A stretch of 64,000 nt of DNA from Raffaelea ambrosiae (Eukaryota; Ascomycota; Sordariomycetes; Ophiostomatales; Ophiostomataceae). This document shows, piece after piece, positions 1-10,224 of this stretch (the first letter of the stretch is position 1; every line of letters starts with the position of its first letter). Position numbers and translations under genes: made by a program. Under the pieces are notes generated by a model that worked only from the letters and a program-made list of their open reading frames with translations, did not search any database and had not been told where the DNA came from. The stretch is from NCBI GenBank assembly GCA_002778195.1, contig PCDI01000003.1, positions 2,687,913 to 2,751,912 of the forward strand. Reading direction: 5' to 3'.

Positions 1-471
1 GGGCTCGGCCGCGCCCAACACGATTGGTTGTGTAGTCTGTGGGATGGCTATGACCGCAGCCGTGCTTGTGACCCGAGTGTTGGCTGCCGCGGCTGTGGTC
101 GTGACCTGGGGGTTGGCTGCCACAGCTGTGCTTGTGATCTGCGGGTTGGCCGCATTCCCGGCTGTGGCCGTGGCAGCAGGACGGCTGGCGCCGTCGGGAC
201 TGTCGGGACTGTCAGGGCTCTCCGGACTATCGGGGCTCTCTGGGCTGTCGGGGCTTCGAGGGCCGAGAATGGCCGGACTCCGGCGTGTATCGATCCGGAG
301 ATCGGTGACCAACCGCCCCAGAAGACGAGGCCTCCTCTTCAGCAGCAGCCTTGATGGTGTCGGGTCGTCGATGTCTCTGACCACCTCCGAACCGTCGTCA
401 TCCCGGATACCGTTGCTTCGGGGGCCGGCAGAGGACCTCTGGCGGAGCTCGGCACGGTATCTCGCGGCCAT
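1..471 (-). CDS. Ser/Pro-rich hypothetical protein, 3' part beyond the left edge
   Basis: An ATG at 471 opens 157 codons on the minus strand with no stop before base 1, so the C-terminus lies outside the window. The protein starts MAARYRAELRQRSSAG and has an Arg-rich first 80 residues. A run of SPDSPE/SPD tripeptide-type repeats follows, then three imperfect repeats of about 12 residues (AANPQITSTAV, AANPQVTTTAA, AANTRVTSTAA). Low-complexity Ser/Pro and Thr/Ala repeats of this sort are common in disordered or cell-surface fungal proteins, but I recognise no domain. The plus-strand frame over the same bases is a Leu/Ala-rich antisense shadow. Introns cannot be excluded. The call rests on the long open frame, the ATG and the protein-level repeat periodicity. 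Confidence 0.5.
   Translation of the reverse strand, partial: MAARYRAELRQRSSAGPRSNGIRDDDGSEVVRDIDDPTPSRLLLKRRPRLLGRLVTDLRIDTRRSPAILGPRSPDSPESPDSPESPDSPDSPDGASRPAATATAGNAANPQITSTAVAANPQVTTTAAAANTRVTSTAAVIAIPQTTQPIVLGAAEP
190..255. repeat. Short tandem repeat of about 9 bp inside the left-edge frame
   Basis: The unit is close to TCGGGRCTS, repeated about seven times with third-position variation. On the minus strand it encodes the SPDSPE repeats. Variation falls mainly at synonymous positions, which fits a translated repeat. Confidence 0.7.
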
Positions 472-1703
472 TATGTGTTAAGACGTGATGAGAAGGAATA
501 TCTCGGATGACAGAAAACTAGGAAGAAATACACAGAAAATAAAGAAAGGAGGGAAGAAATAAACACAAAATTCTCTAAAAAGCAGATCAACTGCAAATGA
601 GAGAGTACCCGAGGACGCCGATGTTAGACCAGAAACCCCAAGAAATGGAAAGAGAAGGAAGAAATCAAACAATGCCCAGGGAAAATGGAAACAAGTCTAG
701 AAAAAGAGAAGAAATTCAAGAGATGGGAGAAAGGGCAATTTTATTTACACCACAGGCGGGGAACATCATCCAGGCGAGTTAATAAAGAGAATGAAAAGAG
801 GAAACAGATTATGATTCTCCTGAAAAAGGAAAGCGTGCACGCGACCATTGTTGTGGTTGTCGAACATCTCTGCTCCCCAGGGCGCCCATGCCTCCTGCGT
901 GGCGTACTGTTCTGTAACTCAGAGGGCTGGGCGGCCGTTTCAGGCGTGTTCTGCAGCGTTCTTGGCCAGGCTTGGCCGAGCTTGGCAGCAGTCAACACAG
1001 CCTATGGGGGCCCTGCAGACCTGTAAGCTTGGCTTTTGCACTGGCAGAAATCAAACACGAACTGTTTTACTCGACGATGGGAATCTTGGAAAAATTCGTT
1101 CTCGATCCCAATGCCATACAGGAGACCGAGCACAAAGAACAGACAAGACGCTGGAAATGGCACCGCTGTGATCAGACACGGCAGCGACGTTCTTGGCGTC
1201 GCGCACCAGCGGTGCCAGGAGTGTGTGGTTGAGCAGGCAGACAAGCAGCAAAATGCCCCAGGCACGCGAGAACGCACGCGACGCCTTGCGAATCTCCGTG
1301 GCCACATCGGACAGCCCGACTCACCGGCCGTGGTAAAACGGCCCTCTTAGGAATGCGGGTGCAACAGCGACGACAATAGAGTTTGGGCGCCGTAGGTAAC
1401 CCCTGCATTGCGATTGGTGCAACGAGGATCCCCAGGGTCTCGTGCATGGCCGCCTGAGACAGGACAAAAAATCCAGACCAAAAAGACCATGCGCCACCAT
1501 TCACGTCTCCTGGGAACTGATGACGTACTCGGGTCAAGAGAATGGGGCCAACCAACGAGTGAAGAACCCCAGAATACTACCATATGCGAATATTACTCTG
1601 TGCAGGCGAATTCTTGTTGAGCTCATACCCCAGACATGGTCTATTTCTAGATCAACGTATACGAAAGCCAAATATATATATCTGCATGTGATTAACTCTG
1701 GGC
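472..1703. other. Intergenic, no confident gene
   Basis: The 1.2 kb between the left-edge gene and the UNC93-like gene has an A-rich first 350 bases. Between about 1050 and 1560 the minus strand has hydrophobic stretches in different frames. They could be a decayed membrane-protein fragment, but no start, splice set or family can be supported. Confidence 0.4.
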
Positions 1704-3569
1704 CTAGGCCTTGCTATCCACCTCCGTCGTCTTGACATTGCTGTCCACGGCCTTGACCACAGAGTCCTCCTCCTCTTTCACGTCCCGGCCCAGCGCCGCG
1801 GTCTCTGTGTCATAGACAGGTCTTTCGGGCACCATGCAGACAGCCAGCGTTGTCGTGGGAATAGCAATCACAAACATGACAAATGCCAGAATGAGGTTGA
1901 CCATACTCTTGATCTTGGCTGCACCCACGCCGTAAGACACGGCCGACCCGACAGACTCGAAGGACCGGACCAGGCCAACACCCAGCGTCAAGGTCTCGAT
2001 GTCGTCGAAGAACGCACCCAAGATCCAGTACACAAACATGTAATGAGACTCGTTGAAGAACCTGGTCGCAGAAGACATCATTAGCCTTGTTGACAGCACA
2101 GAAGACTGCTTGTTGGAGCCTTTTGTACGTACCGGAGGAACACAACGCTAGCAAAAGCCCGGCCGAACTGAGCGCTCTCCCAGTCAATGGTCACATCCGG
2201 GGTGTTGGCATAGAGGTGCTCGTTGGACACTTGCCAGCCCAGAACAGCCAGCATGCACGTGGCCAGCGACGCCCAGGTGATTTTGGCGAGGGTGGGGCGG
2301 CTGAAGTACTTGAGGTCGTAGAACCAGCCCCAGAAGATGTTGGCCACCGTGGCCACGATTCCGCTGACGAGCGAGCTCAGCGTTCGTGTTCGGACGGAGA
2401 AACTGTTCTCGTTAGACGGACAATTTACATGGAGATCAAAATTTACATGGAGATCAAACAAGAAAAGATGAAAGGAGAAATTTCAAAATAAAACAGACAA
2501 AACAGACACAATAGACAAAACAGAAAAAAAGAGGACAATTTAAGAACGTCTTCAACTCACTAGTTTGTCTGGTAGATGCCAATGTAGGTCGAGTTCCAGT
2601 TGAACCCAACCAGGACGGGAATCAGCAGAAACATCTGCTTCTTCTTGAGAAGCGCCCAGAGCCGGCGAAACTCGCCCAGGACAGCCTTGTTCTTTGTGGG
2701 ATCCGGAAGGCGGGTGCCGTCTGGACGAATGACCTTCTCCGGAGGCGAAAGCAGGAGCGCCAGCGGAAGGCCAAGGCACTGGAGCGAGATCAGGACGAGG
2801 TAGGTCGTGTAGGAGACCTTGCCCCGGTCGCCGTCGTGGACGTTGAGCGAGAGCTGGATCGAGGCGCCAATCAGCTGCCCCAGCTCGCGCAGGCCCAGCC
2901 AAATGCCGGCTGTGGGGGTCCGTCAGCAAAATGGATCTCCACTGCGGACCAGGTTCTCGGTGATCTTACTGAATTTGCCGCGGTCTTTCACGTCTCCATA
3001 GCCCAGGGCGATGGCGCCCTCCGACGCCCACAGCGCCGAAGCAGCCACTCCACACGTCGCGCCTCCAAAGAGGACAAACCACTCGACGCCATAGCGGTTG
3101 TTCACATACAGAGCCGCCGAATACGGAGCGTACCCGAGAGTGCCGATCATGAGCGTTTTCTTGAGACCGAACTTGTTCGCAAAGACCGAAAAGAAGAGGC
3201 ATCCAAACGCCATGATCCTGCCAAGGAGACGTGCGTGTCAGTACTTTTGGTCTCGACAGGGAAGACGCGCAGCGACCGACAGCCCGACCGACAGCCCTTA
3301 CCCAAACGTGAGCGAGTTGGCGCCATTGACCAGAAACGGCTTCTGCTGGCCGCCAGCACCCGTGGCTGCATGCATTGTTAGCACAGCGACAAGGCCGTCT
3401 GGCACCCCAACCCCGGGTCGACCATACCGTTGAGCGCATTCCAAATGCCGGGTTGGGTGAACGAGATCAGCCCAGTGATGATCACGTTGAACAGCGGGCT
3501 GCGATACCAGCGCGTAAATTTCGAGACCGGCTTGGCGGGTGCCTCCGAAGAGGCTGTCGAAGACGCCAT
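1704..3569 (-). CDS. UNC93-like MFS-fold membrane protein, six exons
   Basis: Join on the minus strand: 3569-3428, 3365-3302, 3217-2970, 2909-2561, 2402-2133, 2061-1704, giving 476 residues. All five introns have GT..AG ends and keep phase (62, 84, 60, 158 and 71 nt); most show CTGAC/CTAAC-like branch sites. The protein begins MASSTASSEAPAKPVSKF. It reads through multi-pass segments typical of fungal UNC93-like proteins: SFTQPGIWNALNATGAGG in TM1/loop 1, LKKTLMIGTLGYAPY, then RGKFTGIWLGLRELGQLIG, and SVRTRTLSSLVSGI after TM7. The C-terminal tail is charged (KEEEDS) and ends DSKA. Family members are plasma or internal membrane proteins of uncertain substrate; an ion-channel-regulating or transport role is inferred only by family. 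The start at 3569 has a good context (ATCATGG). Confidence 0.88.
2423..2458. repeat. Perfect 18-bp tandem duplication in intron 4 of the UNC93-like gene
   Basis: ATTTACATGGAGATCAAA occurs twice head to tail (2423-2440, 2441-2458) in the unusually long 158-nt intron. It probably explains part of the extra length. Confidence 0.9.
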
Positions 3570-4048
3570 GATACCGGACGAAGCTGAACAGACGGGGCGT
3601 ATTCTCGGACAAAACAGTCGTTTGTAGTCCACGTGGAATCCATCCAGCTTTATATTTCCAGAAGCACATGGTTGTACGTCTCGCCCACCGAGCCTTGGCA
3701 ACTGTTGCGATCTCTAGCGCGGATGATGACATCGATGGCCCCCCACACACAAGGGGAAAAACTCGAGAACGTGCTCCGGATGGCAGCTGCTGCCAAGGGA
3801 ATCAAACGAGCAGTGGCCGTGGAGCGGTCTTGTGCAGAGCGCCGGCCCATGTTGGATGAAAATTTTTGCAGACAACGTGAACCAGCAGTCCAGCACCGCC
3901 GCAAATGCACAACCAGCATATTTCGGTCACTTGCAGCACATACGAGGCATGCCTACTCCACAGACACAAATCACTACTGTTCCAACACGTCTTCATTCCC
4001 ACGATTTCCGTTGTGTGTCCCCTAGGACAGGCATTGCGCTCTACGATC
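3570..4048. other. Intergenic, promoter side of the UNC93-like gene
   Basis: 480 bases separate the UNC93-like start from the 3' end of the broken gene upstream. No coding frame or distinct regulatory motif is convincing here. Confidence 0.5.
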
Positions 4049-6748
4049 TCATCTGACCTGGCCTCCTTCACGCCCAAGGCCCACATTTGTTTCGCCTTTC
4101 ATCGACTGGCAACCATGCGTGGCCCCAGTTCCGTGTCTTTGGAAAGAGACGACGGTCGATGTTGTTGTCGTCGGCTTGGCCTCCGAGACAGGCTCGAGCG
4201 TCCGGATGCGCCCATTCTTGGTCGGCCGCAGAGGCAAAAGGAGAGATTGCTCGGCATGGCCAAGGACCACCGCACCCCGGTGATGGCTGCCCAGGAGTGA
4301 CGACAGATTCTGCGTCCTTGTGGCCGGCCGCGAAACCAGATGCATCACGTGGTTGCTGTGACACACACGCGCACCGCCCGCCCCGTTGTCGCCACAGGTG
4401 AAGGCCCCGCTGGATCCCGCCAGCGTCAGGCCGGACGAGGTGAGACGCTGTGCGGCTTGGTGCGAGCCCTGCTCCGAGAAGAGATGCGCGACCGTGGCGA
4501 CCGGGACGGCCAGGTAGCTGTGGCCGGGGGGGCAGTGACGCGAATCCGGAGCAGACCGAGCCAGGCGTCTGCGGCTGGTAAATGTCGCTAAAATTGGCAC
4601 CAAAGAGAAGCAGTGCCTGGATGTTCTTCGCGTAGACGGTCCACTTTCCACAGGTTCGCTTCAGCTTCGTCTCACGCGGATGGATCAACCTCTTGCTTCC
4701 CAAGACATCCATATACTCCCAGCCTGCGATCGACGGTCCCAGGCCCATCGACAGCCGCATCGACGCCTTCACGTGCTTGCTGGCGGCGTAGGTATTGGCC
4801 CACAAGGCGTCCATCGTGTTCCAGAGGAGCTTCACCTCTTCCTTGAACAGGTACGGCTTCTTCTCCGTGCCGGTGAACGGCAGCCGCTGGGCGACGACCT
4901 TTTCCGCGTTGGCCAGCATGGTGTCGCGCGTGGACACGGCGCTTCGGTCGGCGCTGGCAAAGAGCAGGGCCTCCGCCGGTTGCCGAGGTTCCGCAGACGC
5001 CGCAGACGCGGTCGACGCCGTTGGCGCGGTGCCTCCCGTTGCTTTTGCTTGTGACGGGCGGCCTTGGTGTCGTGCGTTCGGTGGTGGAGCATGTGCAGAA
5101 GGAGATCCTCCCCGTTGGTCTGGAAGGCGCGCTTGTGCAAGGCATCGTACAAGATGACGTGCGTGCTCCGTGCGTCGTCCAGCACGGACTCGTAGTCGTC
5201 CGGCCGGAACGCTTTCACGCCGTCCATCTTTCCAAAGGCTATCTCGGCTGCGAAGGTGGCCCATTGGCTGAAGCCCACCACCAACTTGTCCAACTCGGCG
5301 CGTTTTGGCGGCGCCGTGGCCGTCGAATACCGGACGGCCGCATAGTCGTACCGTGCGGTGCCTAGAATGTGCGTGTCAGAACGAAGCCCGGGGTGGGGGT
5401 TGCATCGCGTTCGCAATGGAGAACCTTGCCCAATGTTTCTGTGATTTGCGAGCACCAACCCAAAAAAGGAACGGCGCGACATGAGGCTGCCATCCAGCAC
5501 ATGACCCCGGTACCGCCCGGGACAGATACGATCGATGTCGGACCACTCCAGTTTGTCGGGGTAGACATCAATCATGTGCCATTGGATGCTCGTCGTCAGC
5601 CTCCTCCTCAAGATGCGTATCGATGTAGAACGTCGGGGTTTTGGTGGACGCGTTGTCTCTCCAATCACGTCGGTGTAGGCACAAGACACGCTTGGCTTCC
5701 GTGTTCGCGGTTGGCAAACAGCCGAGAACCAAACGAGCTGCTTGGCCATGAGCGTGATGAAGCCTCTTGTGCCGGTGACGGATACCACAGCCAGCGTCGC
5801 GTCCACTCTGACCGGTGCATCTTCATCGTCCGGCGTTGCCTGGCTGCCGGACGGACGCAGGGACTTCTCCAACGCTTTGAGCAGGGGCGAGCTGGCGTGT
5901 TGGCCCGAGCCCCCGAGGCCGTCTTTGACGGTACAGAGCCAGGGACAGTCCAGCGGCCCGGTCACGGCAAGAATCTGACCCAGAGGGGGTGCGTTTCCCT
6001 TTCCGTAGTTCTCCTCCAAGAATCCCTCGAGGTCCCAGTCCACCAGAAACCTCATTTCCCCCTTGGGATCTGTGCCGTCCTCGGCACCGTCCACTAGGTA
6101 AATCAGGTTGTGAATCTGTATATCTTTGTGCCCGTGGTACCGGCCAAAAATACGCTGCACTGTCTGCACAAGAGTGTTGAAGTCGTCTTCACCGCTGCCC
6201 CCCGTGGCTGTTATGCTGGTAAGATAGTCAGGCGACTCGCCTACAACCCGGGCCTGGAGTCGGCGAGCTGCATAAGCCGGGCTGGATAGACCAGCTTCCG
6301 ACTCAAAGGTGGACATTGCTTCTGGGCTCGAGCTATAGGCGACAAAGGCTTCTTCCATGTATGGCAATGAATGGCGCTGTGCGTAGCTTGGTGAGGGTTC
6401 AAGATGAGATTGATCCAGACGCAGAACAATCCTGTTGACAAGGCTTTCAATGGCTAATGCATCGCCAGGCTGTCGTTCGTCATCGGCAGAATTGCCGGTG
6501 GGATCACGGCGTCTCGTTCTGCTCATACCGAAACGAGCCCAGTCACCGATTGTTTGTTTGCCGGTGTTGGTTTGCTTTTCAGCGTCGTCCGACAGGGCAG
6601 GGTCTTCCACAGAAGCTTGTGGATTGGCAATTCGATTAAGCTTGTTGGGAAGCTCTTCTTGTTCCAATTTCCGTCTCCTATCGGAATCTCTGCGTTCCAC
6701 TGAAAAGCTACTCACCGGCGATGGGGGGGTGTCACAATCTTCAGGCAT
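4049..6748 (-). pseudogene. Large uncharacterised fungal protein, frame-disrupted
   Basis: The frame opens at ATG 6748 (MPEDCDTPPSP) and runs to about 5050. Coding character then moves to another frame (about 5040-4530) and returns to the first (about 4530-4049). From memory, several blocks match a large family of uncharacterised fungal proteins: MRFLVDWDLEGFLEENY, PLGQILAVTG, AKQLVWFSAVC, HVILYDALHKRAF, ANFSDIYQPQTPG and PPGHSYLAVPVATVAHLF. The second switch falls at a run of seven G at 4526-4532. Removing one base would join SGFASLPP to GHSYLAVP without loss. The first switch needs a compensating -1 near 5000-5090 and has no plausible intron. Around 5640-5580 a third frame also looks coding (TFYIDTHLEEEADDEH). 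The gene is either decayed or carries assembly indels. No function is known for the family. Confidence 0.65.
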
Positions 6749-7093
6749 GTTGCATAATAAGGGATTCTAGCATCCAAACACGGATGCATACTCCGTCTGA
6801 CTCGACGTGGAGAGCAGAGGGCTTCAGGAACGGGTGGTCGCTGACTGGCCCGATGAAAGGCGGGAGGACCACCCTGTAGCTATCTTATGTACTCCCGTGC
6901 GCCCTTTCTTGTCCATAGTGACGAAGCGACGTGAAGAATCGCAGCAGCTTTGCGGCCTCTAGAACAAGAATTGGGCGGTTGTCTGGTGTGCCTGGCGTGC
7001 CTGTTGGTTATGCAGGCCCAATCCTACTGCGCAGCACAGAGTGTTCGAGGGCCAATCGAAATGCCAACTTTCATTATCGAATCTATGCACAGC
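6749..7093. other. Intergenic between broken gene and SDR gene
   Basis: It holds the promoter side of the gene at 6748 and the 3' flank of the dehydrogenase. No motif or coding frame stands out. Confidence 0.5.
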
Positions 7094-8130
7094 CTACTTT
7101 GCACCCCAGATAGCGGGATCGTTCAGCCAGCCCGACACCTCTTCGGCGCCTTTCGTCTCATTGCTTGCCGTGTGCCCTGTTCCCTCGCTCCTGTCCGGGC
7201 CAGGGTCGTTGTACGTCTGCACAACGCGCAGCCGGTCTTTGCCCACCTCCAGAACGGTGCCGCCGCCGTACTGCGCATCCTCTGCCAGCCTCACCATGGC
7301 CTCCGCCACCTCCTGGGGCGTCACCCAGGCGTCCTTGTCCGTGTTCAGATACAGTATCTTCTCCGGGTGGTCCACCCACAGCGGCGTCTTGACAACGCCG
7401 GGCGCCACGGCGCTGACCCGGATGTGGCTGGTGGCGTCCAGCGGGGCCAGAGACCGCACAAACCCGCTCACGCCAAACTTGGAGGCCACATACATGGGGT
7501 TGTTGAAGTTGGGGACCTGGCCCGCGATCGAAGAAATGTGCACGACCCGCTTGGGGTTGCTGGCGGACGCCTTGGCTGGTGCGGGGAATGTCTTGTTGGG
7601 CGAGGCGCGCGGGTGCAGCCACTGCGCGATGGCCAGCTGCGTGGCGCGGATGGGGTGTGTCAGGTTGATGTCCAGCAGGGCATAGTGGTCGCCGTCGATC
7701 TTGTCGCGGCTCGCAGCCGAACCCGGCGGGTGCCAGAAGTTGGTCCAGTGCGGCTCGTAGACGCCGGCGCCGGGGCAGACAATGTCCACGTCGCCAAACT
7801 CGTCGAGCGTCACGTCAAAGGCGTGGCTGAGCGCGTCCCACGAGGTGACATCCGTCTGCACGAAAACGGCCCGCGGCTGTCCTTCCTTTCCCGCGTAGCG
7901 CTTGACGAGTTCTTCGGCTTCGGGCCGCAACGCAAGGTCGGCGATGACGACGTTGCAGCTGCGCGAGAGCAGGATCTCGGCAAAGCAAAGATTGATCCCT
8001 GGAGGCCATTTTCAGCTTAGCGAGACTCCCCAACGTCGGCGAACTTCCCGTCCAACTACCACTCACCCGACCCGGCGCCCGTGATAAGAGCGGTCTTGCC
8101 TGACACGGAGAATTGGGGAGAGGAGGCCAT
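7094..8130 (-). CDS. Short-chain dehydrogenase/reductase, two exons
   Basis: Exon 1 is 8130-8067 and exon 2 is 7998-7094, with a 68-nt intron (donor GTGAGT, acceptor CCAG), giving 322 residues. The start MASSPQFSVSGKTALITG leads into the dinucleotide loop TGAGSGIN (residues 17-24), which is only assembled by splicing. The classical SDR catalytic set is present: Ser178 in HISSIAG and Tyr191/Lys195 in YVASKFG. The NNAG-type segment reads CPGAGVYEP, a variant of NAG. The length is somewhat above the 250-280 of classical SDRs because of an insertion rich in Ala/Pro/Ser before the catalytic Ser and a longer C-terminus. It is expected to be a cytosolic NAD(P)(H)-dependent oxidoreductase, nearest in feel to 15-hydroxyprostaglandin-dehydrogenase-like fungal SDRs. 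The substrate cannot be told. Confidence 0.9.
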
Positions 8131-9373
8131 GTTGTCGCTCTGTTGATCTGACTATCCGCAGCGGAGAAATGGGCGATCCAAGCGATGAAACTACATGCCA
8201 GGTCGTTTCCGGACTACTTATACTACGTCTAGCGAGCGGGAGAGGGCACTTGGCGGCAACTTCGTCCAAACGCAGATCGTGTGATCATTTCGCCGCCAAT
8301 CGACGCTGGCCCAACGCCGAGCTACGGCTCGGTAGGCCAGCGAACTCGGCTTGCCCAAAACCATCCTGCACGGCTTCCCCACTTTGTCGTAGTCTAGAAC
8401 ATGAAAGGGCCTAGGCCAAAGAGACCCAAAACTCGGACAACACAAGCCGACGCCCCACGGCCTCGGCCATTCTCAGCAGCGAGACTCCACCGGGCTCTGG
8501 GGACATAGAACGGAAACATGTTGTATTTCTATTGGCTGGCGCTTTAGGATTTTCAGCTGGTTCTGTGAGATCACAGCAGTGCTTCATGCAGGTGCATGAC
8601 ATGTTCAGCCAGGACATGTACTGCTTTGGGGACTCATCAGTGCGCGAGCATTACCATGAGACTTTGATCCGAGTTGGCTTGTTTACAGAGATCCAAACAT
8701 GTCCAGTCCTATTCACAGACCAGGGTGCACGTACATTGGCCAGATCGCACGACGGGTTGCTGAAAGCAGCATACAACCATTGTTCTAAAATGAGGCGAGT
8801 CTGTTCTCTATACTTCTTAATTTCCGCCGTCGACTCATATGCATATTTCTGTATCTCATGGGTGTTTGTTTCGGTGGTGTGTATATGAGGTCCATCCTGT
8901 ATGTATTTCTTTAGCCATCCATTAGTCACGCGCAGTTAAACAAGTCGTTTTCGCATTTCATCTTGGTCTTCTTATTCTTCAAAACTTGAACAAAATACAT
9001 TTTACTTAACAAGCAAGCAAAGCCAAGCTTTTATCAAAACAAGGTGTTCAAGCCATGGGATGGGAGACTGTGCATAGGACCGCCAGTCGTCGCTGTCTGC
9101 TGTGGAAGAACACAGGGAGTGTTGTCGTTGTTCTGCACCCTGCGTGGTAAAGACAGAAATATTCTCTCTCTCTGTTGCCGACCTTGGGTGGAGTACACAC
9201 AAGACCACGGTTTGAGGGCCACGTCTAAGTGCGTTTAGCTCCCGCTGAGTAAAATTTCGCCAAAGCAGCCCCGGCTCAAGCCCGTGCTGAAGTTCGTAAC
9301 TAGATACCTTCTCTATTCCAGTGGAGTCATGGCTCTTTGCGGTCATAGGAGTATACTCCCAGTGCTGTGGCCC
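8131..9373. other. Intergenic, no gene seen
   Basis: 1.24 kb between the SDR start and the 3' end of the F-box-like gene. Only short, unsupported frames on both strands. It contains one GGCCTAGGCC palindrome at 8408-8417. Confidence 0.5.
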
Positions 9374-10224
9374 TCAAGACCATATACAACCTGGTCGCCA
9401 AATCTCGTCGTGGGCGAGAACGGTACGAGACGCTAAAACAAAGCATTTCTGCTCAGCACGTGGTGGACACACAGGGGGGGGGGGGCAAGCGTGCTCTTTG
9501 CAAACAAACCTTGGCCAAATCTGTCGTCGAGAAACTCCCCCACACACACCACCTGCTCGTTTTCCCACACCGGGCGCCAGTTGAAGAATGCATGGCTGTG
9601 CGGCTGCTCTACTTGGCCCCTGGAGGTATAGCAGAAAATTTCGGCTCGGTAAAACGCCCGTGCCAGACAGACGTATTCTGCCCGCGACAAGGCCAGGGGG
9701 GGCGTGGCCGTGGCAGCGGACGAGGGTGGTGGCGAAGAGGATGAGGTCGTCCCGACCGCCCCGGCCTTCGCAGACGTCTCCGCCGTCGACACGATGACGT
9801 GCCACGCGCGCTCGGCATACTCCCGCACAAAACCGTCCACCACGGTGTGCGTACGTGCCAGCTGGCGCAGCTGCTCTGCCGTCATCTTGGTGGCCTGCGC
9901 CGCCAGCTCCGAGGGCCGGTTGTCGAGCGTGTCCAGGAGCTTGCGGCCCGCAGCCTTTGGGCTGTCCTTGTTCATGGTGCCGGCGCCGGCGCCAGCCTCG
10001 GTCTTGAGCAGCTGGGCGGCATGGGCGGAGGCGACGGCATACGGCAGCAGGGCGGGTGTGATGTAGTTGAAAATCACGGCGCGCTCGATGTCCCTGGGCT
10101 GCTCTTGGAAGGACGTGTAGACATGGCGGCAGGAGCGTAGGGCAGACGCAAGGGTGCGGGCGCTGTCCAAGCTGCGGAGCACACTGGCCACGACCTCGCA
10201 GGGGAGAGTGGTGATCGCAGACAT
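9374..10224 (-). CDS. F-box-like protein, two exons
   Basis: Exon 1 is 10224-9510 and exon 2 is 9432-9374. The 77-nt intron has donor GTTTGT and acceptor TTTTAG, giving 257 residues ending EIWRPGCIWS. The start is ATG at 10224; an in-frame GTG just upstream is not used. The N-terminal MSAITTLPCEVVASVLRSL followed by TLASALRSCRHVYTSF fits the F-box fold of fungal F-box proteins, in which an LP..V...L core and an SCR segment contact Skp1. The remainder is helical, with an Ala/Gly-rich and a Ser/Pro linker, and matches no substrate-binding repeat I recognise. The likely role is substrate adaptor of an SCF ubiquitin ligase, inferred from the N-terminus only. Without splicing the frame ends soon after the poly-G tract of the intron. 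Confidence 0.65.
9474..9485. repeat. G12 homopolymer in the F-box gene intron
   Basis: Twelve consecutive G on the plus strand (C on the transcribed strand) lie within the predicted 77-nt intron. Confidence 0.9.

Noticed and set aside
44..481. Plus-strand 145-codon frame with GLSGLSGLSG repeats
   Set aside because: It lies antisense to the left-edge frame; the opposite strand has the better protein character, an ATG and both levels of repeat.
1050..1560. Hydrophobic minus-strand frames suggesting a membrane protein
   Set aside because: The hydrophobic parts are in different frames, and no splice set, start or family could be supported. Left as a possible relic only.
6950..8020. 356-codon plus frame
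   Set aside because: Exact antisense of the SDR gene, which has a complete catalytic set and splice signals.
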